Shown: one piece after another, positions 34,502 to 45,780 of the stretch
Layout: each line of letters opens with the position of its first letter
Numbering within the stretch: position 1 is the first letter of the stretch
Assembly: GCF_901000735.1 (NCBI RefSeq)
Contig: NC_081544.1
Coordinates: forward strand, 25,221,049 to 25,285,048
Direction of reading: 5' to 3'
Length of the DNA: 64,000 bases
Source: Corylus avellana
Lineage: Eukaryota; Streptophyta; Magnoliopsida; Fagales; Betulaceae
Notes under the pieces: generated by a model
Databases searched by the model: none
Told to the model about the DNA's origin: nothing
What the model saw: the letters and a program-made list of their open reading frames with translations, nothing else
Program-made: the position numbers and the translations under genes

Positions 34502-35994
34502 GGGTAAGAAAAACAGAGTCGACTGTTTTTGTTTTTCAAAAAAGGTGTTTGGTTGTGTACTCTGCAGTCAAAGGTTGAGGGCTCTGCCACAGAAACTTCC
34601 CCTGCTTTTTCTCCAAATTTTCCACACGGTTCAAGCTTTTTGTTCACATCACAGTCACATCCACCCCCAACGTTTTATAAATCAAAAAGCTTCAAATCCC
34701 CCTTTTTATTTATTTATTTGGAGAATGTTTCCATCATTAATAAATAAGCAGGATTGAGTGTTCTTGACGGTGCCTAATAGTAATACCTAATACTTTGTTA
34801 CACAACATGGGATATCTTTAGAAAAATATAATTCAAAACTCTTTTTATTAAAAAAAGTTATCAATTAAACGCAGCCTTGTCTAACAGAGAACTGCAAGTC
34901 TTCGACTCCCAGTCGTTTTATTCCTCAATTTCACCGATCATGGTTTCTGGAAGAGCTGGGCATTAATTAGTTGTCGCTGTATAAGGAGAAATATAACATG
35001 TGTCACGTTTGTTTTGATACATTGTATGAGCTACAAGGAAATAGGTAGTATTTATTTGTTTCTTATTTCTCACTATTTTACTTTAAAAATTGCACGTTAG
35101 TCAAAATATCGGGTTTTCCCACATCTCTCGGTTCTCTGATGGTGGTTAACATACATCAACATGCATGCCCCTTCTAATTAATTAATTCACATTTGACAAT
35201 CAATTTTTCAAGTCTAATTCAAACAACCATGTCTTGGTCTGCGTTTGTTGACTTGTATCGAACAATGATTTGATGCTAATTTATACAATGCTGATTTGGG
35301 TTGCGTGAAAATAATAATAATAGTTTTTATCTAAAAAAAAAAAGTCAAAATCTTTTTTTTTTTTTTTTTTAAATCCTAATTTTCAGCTTATCCCAATTGG
35401 TTGTATGACATAATACCATAGCTTTTATCTGGAATAACATAGTATAAAATTATCCATAATGTCATTACAATAACGTAAGACTAATATTGTCTTAACATCA
35501 AATCAAGAGATGCATCAAGGATATTTATTCTCATAATTTAAATAGGCTTAACATGAGTCAGTCTTTCAAAAGGTAAGAGGTGTCCTCCAAGCCTCATGAA
35601 CCAAAAGCCTAGGTAGCAGAAAGGTCGTCATCTAACTTCATGTCACTAACATCTGTAAAATTACTACAATTTTACAATGAGAATGTGTGTCCACCACCTA
35701 GTAAGTATAAAATATACTGACCATACGTGTGTGATGTGTGAGCCCCACTCTTTCTCTTGAAAATCTCTATCTAGAATTTACTAAATAACTATCTTACATA
35801 GAGCTTTCGTAAAAGTGTTTATTTTCTAAAAACTTCATAGTTGTTTTGTAAATCCAGTCTAGAATTTTGCTAATACATACTTATCAAAACCTCAAATATT
35901 TTCCTTTGAATTTCATACGTATCAAACCCCACATATCATATTATGGGATACTAGGTTATAACAAGATAATGAAAAATACAAATTAAAAACATAA

Positions 35995-36033
<39 letters not shown>

Positions 36034-36069
36034 ATGCTTGATTCACATAATATAATATCAAAATCATTT
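34502..36069. other. Intergenic DNA with poly-A/T and an (AT)n microsatellite
   Basis: No gene seen. An A-run and a T-run form a short inverted pair at about 35332-35371. An (AT)n microsatellite lies at 35999-36030 and marks where similarity to the LTR on its right is lost. Confidence 0.5.
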
Positions 36070-36214
36070 ATCGTCTGGGTGGTCTTCATGCATACATCTG
36101 GTCAAAAATTCTGAAATTTTCAAAATGCCTTTCTAGCCGTTCCTAGTGACCCAAAACCCAATTTAACACTCTAACTAAGCTACCTTAGATTGGTTAATTA
36201 TTTGGGTCACTGCA
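36070..36214 (-). mobile_element. LTR fragment, second copy
   Basis: Resembles the right end of the LTR at 36673-38811: both contain CCCAATTTAA, CTAACTAAGCTACC and GGGTCACT(A/G)CA. By eye they differ at close to a fifth of positions, so this is an old pair or a related element. It is cut off on the left near the (AT)n tract. Confidence 0.7.
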
Positions 36215-36516
36215 ATGTCATTCAGTTAGTTTTTTGCACTAATATGATCACCATTCCTGTCAAAGCTATCCGGGTTATGACTACAAAAGTCCTTCAAAGA
36301 ATAACCTAATCCTGCCGTTGGCTGCCTCGCCGCCCTATCTTGATTCAAGGTTGACACTAGTTGTCTAATCGCGTCCATCATCAAGTCTCTTTTTGGGGGC
36401 ACTGCCTCGTAGACTGGAATGTCCACATGCTCTGGGTGAGCATCGTCTTCGGGGTTCCCAATCTCTAGCGCGTTAGGTCCTGTTGCTAGGATCTTTCGCG
36501 GCGGCATCCTCTGCAA
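36215..36516 (-). pseudogene. Ty3/gypsy-type gag fragment
   Basis: The minus-strand frame starts MQRMPPRKILATG and reaches GYSLKDFCSHNPDSFDRNGD then HISAKN and a stop, matching the start of gag in plant Ty3/gypsy elements (PPR start, then a hydrophilic linker and the FxxxNPxxFDG-like entry to the capsid domain). It lies 3' of a primer-binding site in the correct order. After NDI the frame runs straight into LTR sequence at 36214, so the rest of gag and all of pol are missing. Confidence 0.65.
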
Positions 36517-36657
36517 CGAAGAGCAAAGTTAGAACCGACTTGGCTAGAACCAAGTGACCAACCTAGGGGTTAAGTCCTAACAACTAACTATCCTATACTC
36601 TGGTGTGATCATTGCCTGGGCTTTCTTTCCTCCTATCCTGTAGTCTTCAGAGCATAA

Positions 36658-36670
36658 GGCTCTGATACCA
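36658..36670 (-). other. Retroelement primer-binding site (tRNA-iMet)
   Basis: The minus strand reads TGGTATCAGAGCC, the 13-nt complement of the 3' end of plant initiator tRNA-Met. It is placed 2 bp after the LTR end, as expected of an LTR retrotransposon transcribed on the minus strand. Confidence 0.88.
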
Positions 36671-36672
36671 AT

Positions 36673-38811
36673 TGTAACGCACCGTGAAAATCAATTAATT
36701 GGTAATTGATTTCATAGTTTGTCTCTCAGCCTACATCCCTCTCGGGACAAGACTCAAGGATCTTAACCTCTCATAGACGAGAGAATACAGCGGAAGACTT
36801 CAAACTACAGAAAGCAACAACTAAATTCCACACGTATAATCACCAAAGTAAAGGTAAAGCATCATGATATAAATAGATCATCAAATGTGCTGGTCAAAGA
36901 CAGATCATCAAAATATTACATCCTAAAATATTAATATCTAAAAATAAGATACTAAGATTAACGCCTAATCTTGAGTAATGCCAAGGAGATAATAATCCCG
37001 ATCATGTCTATTTGTGTGGTTCCTCCATCATTTCACATGAACTTCAGCCACACCAGATCCATGTCTTCAAAAACGACTCTAATCAAGTCCTGAGCAACCA
37101 CCTAAGTCCTGTCCGTAGGCATCCTCCTCTATACTAGCTAAACCGCGTAATTTATACATAATAGATGGAGAAAAATAAAGGGGTAAGTCCAAAGACTTAA
37201 TAAGAGTTAATACACGTAATACCCATGCCGTTTTAGTAATAAACTCCATTTGCTAAATGATGCAACATTTTTTTGGTATAACAATTATCCATGGATGCAA
37301 TATAAATATAATACATGCATATAATCATGAGTAACAGTGATAACTAAATAGTATGGTCTACCCAAAATATTACATATTCTCAGCAGGATTAGCATTGTCC
37401 CGAGGGACCTGTAATACAATGTCAGTGCCTCGACCTTTGTATGCTATCGTCCATAACACTAGCAGCCCGACCGAGTCCAACCTCGGGTGGCGCATGCTTC
37501 TAATGATGTACATCATGTAATGACCACCCGTTAAGGCTATGCCAGTCACGAAACAACTATTGGATCCAAGGCCCATTTATCACACACACATTTGACCATA
37601 AAGCTAACATGTATAGTAAGCCCATGGCCGTTATCCCGTATGTACCGGTGTACCATGTCATATGATACAATTAATCTTATCCGTATTTAACATGCATGTT
37701 TTTACAAGTCTCAATGTCATTATCTTGTTAAGTAGCACATTTTCATAAAAAAAAAATAGAGTTCATGTGCAACAAAGTGTATATCGTGAGAGTTGTAAAT
37801 ATGCATATTTTGGTACACAAAATAGTCGTGCAATGTGGGAAAATAAATGGTGAGCATTATGTGAGTAAAAACTCACTGGGGTTGTATAGATCCTTCTATT
37901 AGTCCTAAGTCTAACTAAAATGAACCTAGAACATGAAAATAGAGGCCATCGAACAACTAGCCAAAATGGCGTTCTCTGAAACGCTTCTGGCCATACGTCT
38001 GGGCTTGTGGCCGTACGTTCGCCCAGAAGGTTCAGGTAGAACGGCATTTGTTCCAAACGTCCTCATATCCTCCCAAACGGGTTCTAAAGCTACCAAAAGG
38101 GTTTCTATGACCTCCTATCTCAAAATGATACCTCCATGCATAAGAAAATCTGTTCGGAAAAGGCGAAATGCTAAACTAACTTAAATAAAGGTTAAAGAGA
38201 AACAACACAACTAGAATCTTAAAACTATTAACTAAGCTAACTATAAAAAGCATTTAAAGAGCATAACAACTAAGGAACAAGTAAGGCTTAGAAGGTTACC
38301 TCCTTGAAGCCAAAACCTCTAAGAATCACCTATTCTTCTCCATTAAACTCACAAAATTCACAAGAAAACTCACACAGGTGGGGTTTCAGAGAGCCTGAGG
38401 GCGAAAAATGGGCTCAAGGGACGCGTGGGGGATGGGTTATTTATAGGTGAGAAAAGCTGTGAGCGTTGCAAGGCTATTCTGAAAAGCAGCATATGTACAA
38501 TATTATAGGGGCGTACATACGGTGCTATTTACCTGATGGTCAAAAGGTTGCATCGTACGTCCAGGCATTAACCAGTGGTTATCCAAAAGTCAACGTACGT
38601 CCGGGTGGTCTCCATGCGTACGTCCGCGTACTATTTGTAGTGTACGTTCGTGTACTATTTACAGTGTATGTTAGGGTGGTCCCCATGCGTACATCCAGTT
38701 AGAAAGTCTAAAATTTTCAAAATACCCTTCCAGCTGATGATAGTGACCTAAAACCCAATTTAATCTTCTAACTAAGCTACCTAAGCTTAGTTAATTATAT
38801 GGGTCACTACA
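36673..38811 (-). mobile_element. Long terminal repeat (2.1 kb) of a Ty3/gypsy-like retrotransposon
   Basis: Bounded by TGTAACGCACC on the left and GGTCACTACA on the right, giving the short inverted TGTA...TACA ends. It has a primer-binding site on the left, so transcription runs leftward. A TATA box (CTATAAATA on the minus strand, 38446-38438) would separate U3 from R. Several CGTACGT-containing short repeats lie at 37990-38700. No coding sequence is seen inside. Confidence 0.78.
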
Positions 38812-39251
38812 CTCTGCTGGGCGAATAGTAGTAACAATTCATGCATCCAGGCCCTATATTTTGGATCCCTCCACGGAAGAGGCAATGGAGACATGGAAAA
38901 CGACGGAGTTGTGTGGGCTTTTGGGCTATCCAAAGGTCAATATAGAAGGAGATTCCATGGAGGTTGTAATGCTTTCAACAAGGAGGGTTGATGCAGAAAT
39001 AGATATGGACATCTAATCCAAGATGCCAAAAAACACTTCTTCAAAGGGTCCAATACTGGAAGGTGCGTCATGTGAAAAGAATGGAGAATGAAGTTGCTCA
39101 CACTTTGGCAAAAACAACATTAACTTGTCGAGAGGAACAACTTTGTGGAGATATCATTCCCGATTGTATTAGTCATATTGCAAGCACTGAGCAAGTTTTA
39201 TTTGAATAATGAAATCAGGAAATTCCACCTCAAAAAAAAAAAAAAAAAAAA
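38812..39251 (+). pseudogene. LINE 3' end (RNase H tail) with poly-A
   Basis: Frames encode STEEAMETWKTTELCGLLGY, VNIEGDSMEVV and, shifted, VRHVKRMENEVAHTLAKTTL and a short end before TAA. This is the last part of the LINE RNase H domain, followed by a poly-A tail (39232-39251). Its 5' part is missing where the LTR starts, so the LTR element may have inserted into or deleted a LINE. Confidence 0.75.
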
Positions 39252-39613
39252 GGATTAAAATCTCCTACAATTTTAAAGAAATTATTAAATTATTAAATTA
39301 CACAATTTGGGTCATTTTTATGCATCGAAACGCTTGAAAAATGCCACATATTAAAAATGTGGCATGTTACTATTGAGAATTAAGTATATTTTTATCAGGT
39401 TTCTGTGAATAAAAATCCTCTACAATTTTAAAGAAATGGACAACAAATATATAATAAAAAAAGGCTAAGATTTACGTCAAATAAACAATGTTGAATACTT
39501 TATGGTAAATAAAAATAAACAATCCAGAATAAACCTTATATTGATATCTTAGAAATAATATAAAGTTGAAAAAGTGTTATATATATAAAAGAAATTAATA
39601 ATTTCATAAATGT
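39252..39613. other. AT-rich intergenic DNA
   Basis: No gene or element recognised. Confidence 0.4.
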
Positions 39614-40335
39614 ACATTTGAAGCAAATAGAATAAATCAACTCTATTATGGATGAAAATTAATTGTATTAATTTAATGCTTAAACAAGCAAAATGCTATG
39701 TCATGTAACATTGCCTAATGAAATTTTATGCATAATCAATCCATATGGTTTATCTTATTTGCAACTAGCTCCATGTGGTTTATCTTATTTGCAAAAGTAT
39801 GCCAAAAAAATAATTTACTCCCTACAGTCAATTATGTCCACTAACTTAACAGATTACATTAGTTGACACTAACTTAAATCGAACATGTGTCACAATTTTA
39901 TTGGCTCTGACTTGTCACACTATTGGAATAAGAATACAAAATTTCATCATAACAACTGTGAGTATTCTAATACATTTCTAAGCCATAGATTTTCTTTCAC
40001 TTTAAAAACTTCCTAACTTTGATGTATAAATCAAAGCAACAACTAAGGTTCAAACCCTTATATATTCTATGCAATTGAATGATTAGAGACATGTGCAATA
40101 TTATTCTATGACTTTGTTTCTTGTTAAAGTATTTGGATTTAAATAAATGTTGTTTAGTAGTTGTTACTTTTTGAGGTATGCACTTTCTTAGTTAAGTGAC
40201 TTTTGGTGTTAGCATTTTTTTAGTTACTCTTTTGATAGGGTTACAATCTTTTTTTTTTTTTTAACCTATGATTTTTAGCAAAAGTTAAGTTAAGTTATAA
40301 AAATGCAATTAGTTTCAAATGAACAAGTGAAGGGG
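39614..40335. repeat. Complex local repeat, unit 1
   Basis: About 720 bp repeated directly as 42331-43061. Landmarks are ACATTTGAAGCAAATAGAAT, TAATTTAATGCTTAAACA, CTAACTTTGATGTATAAATC and GAACAAGTGAAGGGG. Its continuation (40336-40440) is the element-free version of the sequence broken up by two transposons in unit 2. Origin unknown; no coding frame. Confidence 0.85.
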
Positions 40336-40711
40336 TTGATCCACTAGTCATTATACATTATATAAAAACATCCATTAAAATTTTTTAAAAGGAAAATATT
40401 GATTCGAAAAGACTAATAGACATACCATATATTGAAAAAAGAATTTAAACGTAATACTATTCATTTACAAGGATACAACATAGTCTCTCTATTTATAAAT
40501 GAATAAGTATTGTTTAGTATTTGTGACTCTTAGAGGTACGAACTTTCTTAGTTAATTATACTTTTTTCTATTTGATCTTTTGTATAGGGTCACAAGGTTT
40601 CAAAAAATAATATTGTTAACCTCTGAACTTTAGCAAAAGTCAAGTTAAGTTGTAAGATTGGAATTAGTTTCAAATAAAAAAGTGAAAAGGATGATCACTA
40701 GTAACTGTATG

Positions 40712-41432
40712 TAGTGGTGGGCAAAACCTGCCCAAACCTGCACTACCCGCCCCGCATAGACTGGAATTTAGGGTTAAAATTGCAAAATCAGGTTAAATTT
40801 TTGCCAACCCGTGCGGGGTGGGTCAGATTGCGGTTGTGCAATTTTCGTTTATGCGGGTACCCACACCACCCCGCCCCACCCCGCCCCAGATGAACATAAA
40901 AAGAAAACCTAACCCTAATTCCTAACTCTATCTCCTGCGCCTCTCTCTCTTTCTCTCTTATCTGCAATTCTGCGCCTTCCTCTCTCTCTCTCTCTCTCTC
41001 TCGTTTGTACCTCTTCTCCCTCTCGCTCTCTCATATGCACCTCTCTTTCTCTCTTTCTCCCTCTCTCCAGTCAACATTTGCGCCTTTCTCTCTTTGCTAG
41101 GCCGCTCCACCTCCACGGCTGCTATACCATTTCAGGTATTAGTATGACATTGCCTTTTTTGACAGAGACAGAAGATTTAAGAAAGAGATTAGTGCCTTTG
41201 TTTGTTGGGTGTTTCAGTGTTGGTGTAAATTTCTCTTGTGGGCTAGGTTTGTATGCTGTTTTTGGAACTTGGCACTACCCAAACCCGCACCACCCGCCCT
41301 GCAAAACCCGAGACTCAACGGATACCGTTTGATATAGCTGGGTCTCGGGTATAATTTTCAATACCCGCACCATGCAGGTCGGGTATCAGAAATGCCCAAT
41401 ACCCGACCTGATCCGACTTGTGCCCACCACTA
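40712..41432. mobile_element. hAT-like non-autonomous element
   Basis: 721 bp with terminal inverted repeats TAGTGGTGGGCA at both ends. The 8-bp target-site duplication is ACTGTATG (40704-40711) and ATTGTATG (41433-41440), one mismatch. The subterminal parts repeat CCCGC/CCCGAC-type motifs. A CT-rich stretch lies at about 40940-41070. No transposase. The empty site survives in unit 1 (CATTATACATTATATAAA region near 40350-40367). Confidence 0.85.
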
Positions 41433-41481
41433 ATTGTATGTTATATAAAATCACCTACACAAAAATGCTTTAAAAAAAATA

Positions 41482-42186
41482 GGTAAAAATATAAAAAAGC
41501 TTCTCAAACTAACAGTCGTTTGTGATAGATCCCCACAATGTTCAAAAGGTAATAAAGTAGCCCATCAAACTACCAAAGTATTTCAAAAAATCTACATTTT
41601 TTTTATATTCCTACAATATCCCTATTCTTTAAAAAACTAAAATAAAGAAATCAATAAAATAAAAAATAAACAAAAATATTTTTTAAATTAAAAAAAAAAA
41701 ACAGTTTTTTTGGAATAAATAAAAAATTAGTCAATATAGTTGGCGTAAATTACAAATCATTCGTGTAGTATAAAAAAATATAGATAAATGCAAAATCAAA
41801 CCATGTAGTTGGCCTAAATTACAAGTCGCTTTATGTAGTATGAACATGAAATAAGAGGTTCCTAGGATATGCCAAAAAATAATTTAGTCTCTTGAGTCGA
41901 ATTCTGTTAAATATCACGTCAACTCCAATAAAAATGGTGACACATGTCATTCTTAATAAAAAAAAAACTAAAAATGATTTTTCAAAAAAATTAATTTTTT
42001 AGCTTTGTATTTTATTAATTCTTTATTTTAGTTTTTAAAGGAATAAGGATATTATAGGAATATAAAAATATATGTGGCTTTTTTGACACACTTTTGTAGT
42101 TTGATGGGCTACTTTAGCACATTTTGAACACCATGGGAATCTTTCAAAAACCGTTGTTAATTTGTGGAGCTTTTTTATATTTCTCC
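41482..42186. mobile_element. Mutator-like (MULE) element with about 200-bp TIRs
   Basis: The left end GGTAAAAATATAAAAAAGCT and the right end, read inward, GGAGAAATATAAAAAAGCTC start inverted repeats that can be followed for about 200 bp (including GTAGCCCATCAAACTAC). The flanks share AAAAAATA (41474-41481 and 42187-42194), an 8-9 bp duplication in low-complexity DNA. No transposase frame. The empty counterpart is near 40376-40395. Confidence 0.75.
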
Positions 42187-42221
42187 AAAAAATATATTGA
42201 TTGGAAAAGACTAATAGATAT

Positions 42222-42258
<37 letters not shown>

Positions 42259-42330
42259 AGTGACTAGAAGCTCAAATTTTAACAATAAAAAAAAATATAA
42301 GAAAACAATGGTTTCTAAAATTTCACCGTG

Positions 42331-43061
42331 ACATTTGAAGCAAATAGAATCAATCAACTTTATCATCGATGAGAATAATTGTATTAATTTAATGCTTAAA
42401 CATGTAAACTAATATGTCATATAACTACATTGCCTAATGAAATTTTATGCAAAATCAGTCCATTTGGTTTACCTTATTTGCAATTTGCTCCATGTAGTAT
42501 TAAAATGAATTTAGAGGTTCTTAAGGTATACAAAAAAAAAAAAAAAAAAAACAAAGACTTACACTCTACGGTCAATTATGTCCATTAACTTAACAGGTTA
42601 TGTTAGTAAACACTAACTTAAATCGAATATGTATCACAATTTTATTGGCTCTCACTTGTCACACTATCGGAATAAGAATAAAAAATCCTGTCATCACAGC
42701 TATGAGTATTCTAATACATTTCCAACCCGTAGATTTTCTTTCACTTTAGAAACTCCCTAACTTTGATGTATAAATCAAAACAATTGCTAAGGTTCAAACC
42801 CTTATATAGTCTATGCAATTGAATGATTAGAGACACGTAGAATTTATTCTATGAATTTGTTTCTTGTTAAAGCATTTTGATTTAAATAAATGTTGTTTAT
42901 TATTTGTGACTTTTTTGAGGCATGCACTTTATTTGTCAAGTGACTTTTGGTGTTAACATGATTTCACAAGTTTTTTTTTTTTTTTTGTTAACCTTTGTTT
43001 TTAGCAAAAGTCAAGTTAAGTTGTAAAAATACAATTAATTTCAAATGAACAAGTGAAGGGG
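42331..43061. repeat. Complex local repeat, unit 3
   Basis: Direct copy of 39614-40335 with scattered differences. A further fragment (43071-43150, ATTTGATTTAAACAAATG and GGTATGCACTTTATTAGTTA) repeats an inner part again. Confidence 0.85.
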
Positions 43062-43149
43062 AAAGATACAAGTATTTTGATTTAAACAAATGTATGTTGT
43101 TTATTAGTTGTGACTTTTTGAGGTATGCACTTTATTAGTTAAGTGCATA

Positions 43150-43837
43150 ATATTTAAATAAAGTAGATAGTAAAATAGATAGTCTGCTAGTTCATTGTGA
43201 AAATAGCTAAACTAGAAAAAATTGTATTTTGAGTGACTAAAATAGCCACTGACGGAAATGCTATGCTTCTACTGGGTTTGCAATAATAATATAACCTCTT
43301 ATTTCGTGACACCTTTTAGGTAACTAGTGGTGACTCGACGTCGTATGTATGTTTATCAGCGAATGTGATAAAAGGAATCAAATGGGTGCAACTTAAAAAT
43401 GTACGTATATATAGTAAATTCGACAACAGGTGAAGTGTGGAAATTTAATATGAGTGCAAATTGGATAAACAGTATTGTTTAAATAAATACAAAATAATTA
43501 AGATTAATTAATTCAGTGAGAGGCACATGGGTGAAGATCGGCAACAGCTGTTGATTGGCGGTTTCAATGGGGGGAAGAGTTTGAGACGTCAGAAAATCTG
43601 AAAAATCCTTAATAACATTAATTTTTAAAGGAGAATTTTAACGTGTTTGTCAATTGACTACAATTGAGTTCAATCTAGTTGTTAATTATTAATGTAAAAA
43701 TGGGAGAAAACACAAGGTTATCTCACCATTTTCAAATACGTTGTGCCACCAAGATGCATATGCATATGATGAAGAAAGTATTTAAGGAAATTCATTACAA
43801 TAAATAGTTTTATCTCTTTAACTTTTAATATCGTATT
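43150..43837. other. Intergenic DNA
   Basis: No gene or element recognised between the repeat cluster and the SINE. Confidence 0.35.
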
Positions 43838-43960
43838 CGAGTTCTTAAGAGGTAGCTCAATCGACTCGGGACCACGCCTCATGAAACAAAGGTCACTAGT
43901 TCGAATCTCTCTTCTTCCTCTTATGCACGCATGTCAAAAAAAAAAGAAAGAGAAAAAAAA
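43838..43960 (+). mobile_element. tRNA-derived SINE
   Basis: Has an A-box-like TAGCTCAATCGACTC and B-box GGTCACTAGTTCGAATCT of a RNA polymerase III promoter, then CTTCCTCTTATGCACGCATGTC and an A-rich tail. Flanked by ATCGTATT (43830-43837 and 43961-43968). Confidence 0.82.
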
Positions 43961-44320
43961 ATCGTATTAGATATATTCTGGTTTGAATGCAATATAAACT
44001 AGTGAAGAAAATGACATTTTTACATGGCATGTGCGGTCAATCCTATGCAACCCATATCACGTGGGTCCTTCCTTTGGGGGAGGGTAATCATGTGAGTGCC
44101 ACCAGTATAAGAAAAAAGAAGAGACCCTCACAAGTTTCCCCCTGTAGATTTTCTAGCAATGTTATGTTCCAGTTACCACCGAAGCTTAACGTGGGCAAGG
44201 GCACGTGCTATCACGTGTTTCAGAAAGCCGTCCATACAAGTTTCATACTAGTCAACACAGTCAAACGTTGACAAAACCGAGCATCTCTGACTCTCTGTTA
44301 TGTTTTGTTCACACCACGGC

Positions 44321-44523
44321 AAGGATCTTTTGTTATTCTGTCCAAATATTTAAATACACAATAGAACTTTCGTTGTAATGTAAAATATCAACCCAAAATG
44401 GATCATTGGATTTTATATGGGCCATCTATGGAGCACTTTTGCGTAAAGGGGGAGCCCAACTTGAATCATTTAACGGGCTTAAGAGGGCCTTAAAAGTTCA
44501 AATGTAAAGCCCATTTTAGTTTG
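44321..44523 (+). repeat. Promoter-like repeat block, copy 1
   Basis: Shares GTTATTCTGTCCAAATATT, CTATGGAGCACTTTTGCGTA and GTTCAAATGTAAAGCCCATT with 45171-45342. Rich in TGGGC/GCCCA (site II-like) elements: ATATGGGCC, GAGCCCAAC, AAAGCCCAT. It runs straight into the dispersed repeat at 44524. Confidence 0.8.
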
Positions 44524-44856
44524 GCATTTAGAAAGTAGATTCAGTGAGTACTCTTGCCTTATCGTTCTCATCTTCTCTATCTCCCCCGCCACTCCAGTTT
44601 GAAAATCTTGAACAAAAATCATCCAAATGCCCCCACACAAATCTAGCAGAAGATCGTTGTTATATTTGTCTGTTTGGTTTGAGATTATGATAAATTCAAG
44701 TAATGGGTGCCCAATCACTAATCAGAAACCTTTTTCGTCAAGCAAAGGGCTGATGATCATATATCTTGCAGAAAAGTCTGTACGTACAATAATCCGAAAA
44801 GATAATAAAAGCAGAGCCGACACTGTCGACACTTGCGTGTTGACAAATCTGTAGTT
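44524..44856. repeat. Dispersed repeat, copy B
   Basis: Second copy of 34183-34501. It lies directly after the promoter-like block, which copy A lacks. Confidence 0.88.
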
Positions 44857-45170
44857 CTGTGAATTCCCCTGGAATTCCAGGGATTCAGATCCTGTTTTTC
44901 ACACTAAGGGATTGGCTTAAGTGGTGGAGCTTGGTCTTGAAATATCATTCCAAGGTTCAACACTGTAAAACCACACTACATGGTGAAAAACCAGCAATTT
45001 AACTAGTTTCATGTAAAAAAATTTTCAAGGGTGCAGTACACAAGATCGGGGTTTATTTTGTAGGGGTAGGTTCGAAGGACTGTGCCTTGGAGAGGTTTCC
45101 GACATAAAAAAATAATAATAAAAATAATAAAAATAATAATAATAATAAAAAAAAAAAAAAAAAAAAAACC

Positions 45171-45342
45171 AAAGATCTTTCGTTATTCTGTCCAAATATT
45201 AAATACACTAATATTTAGACATTGAATTTTGTATGGGCTATCTATGGAGCACTTTTGCGTAAAGGGCGAGCCCAATTTGGATCATTTAATGAGGCTTAAA
45301 GAGAGAGCCTAAAAAGTTCAAATGTAAAGCCCATTTAGTTTG
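45171..45342 (+). promoter_or_regulatory. Promoter-like repeat block, copy 2
   Basis: Copy of 44321-44523 lacking about 30 bp in the middle. GCCCA motifs sit at about 45273 and 45328. An (AAT/A)n-rich tract precedes it (45107-45168). A possible first exon follows. Confidence 0.4.
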
Positions 45343-45417
45343 CACGACGCTATTGTTGGTTGCTGAGTCCGCCCTTTCTTGAACGGTGATTGGGCATTCT
45401 CACTGCCTCACTGGCTA

Positions 45418-45438
45418 ATGGCTATGCAGCTTCTTCAG
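45418..45438 (+). pseudogene. Possible orphan first coding exon (MAMQLLQ)
   Basis: ATGGCTATGCAGCTTCTTCAG followed by GTTATT, a possible donor site, about 75 bp after the GCCCA-rich block and a GC-richer leader (GAGTCCGCCCTTTCTTGAAC). I find no later exon in the next 4 kb, so this would be the stranded 5' end of a lost or moved gene. Weak support. Confidence 0.2.
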
Positions 45439-45665
45439 GTTATTCCCTCTGTTGATATTTTTCCTTTTCGGTTAAATTAGATGAAATGTTCTCCATTTGA
45501 CCAATTTTGACTAAAAGTGACCATTATGTCCCGCATATATACAATTGTGCCCCTAAGATAAAAACAAATTAAAAGCTAAACAGAAAGGGGAAAAAAAAAA
45601 AAAATTCACCACCGGCCTAGTCACGTGAGGAATCTTCCGTTGAATGCTAACGGATGAGATAATTT

Positions 45666-45765
45666 TTTTTTTGACATGTCGCACAAGAGGTGGGAGTGGG
45701 ATTCGAACTAGTGACCTCCGCTTCATTTGGCGTGATCCTAGCCGATTGAGCTACCTCTTGGGAAC
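45666..45765 (-). mobile_element. tRNA-derived SINE with perfect 15-bp TSD
   Basis: On the minus strand: A-box AGGTAGCTCAATCGGCTAGG, B-box GGTCACTAGTTCGAATCC, then CTTGTGCGACATGTC and an A tail. Flanked by CGGATGAGATAATTT at 45651-45665 and 45766-45780. This is the best preserved of the three SINE copies. Confidence 0.9.
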
Positions 45766-45780
45766 CGGATGAGATAATTT

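Larger units (their letters stand above)
40496..42254. repeat. Complex local repeat, unit 2, carrying two insertions
   Basis: A diverged partial copy of the unit: AAGTATTGTTTAGTATTTGTGAC up to ACTAGTAACTGTATG, then a hAT-like element, then ATTGTATGTTATATAAAA, then a Mutator-like element, then ATTGATTGGAAAAGACTAAT. It ends in an (AT)n tract at 42225-42254. Unit 1 shows the same order without either insertion. Confidence 0.75.

Noticed and set aside
35999..36030. (AT)n as an origin, cruciform or matrix-attachment site
   Set aside because: A simple dinucleotide microsatellite; nothing nearby supports a special role.
40940..41070. CT-rich leader of a gene inside the hAT-like element
   Set aside because: The frame that follows (41078-41332) has no recognisable protein and lies wholly between the element's inverted ends.
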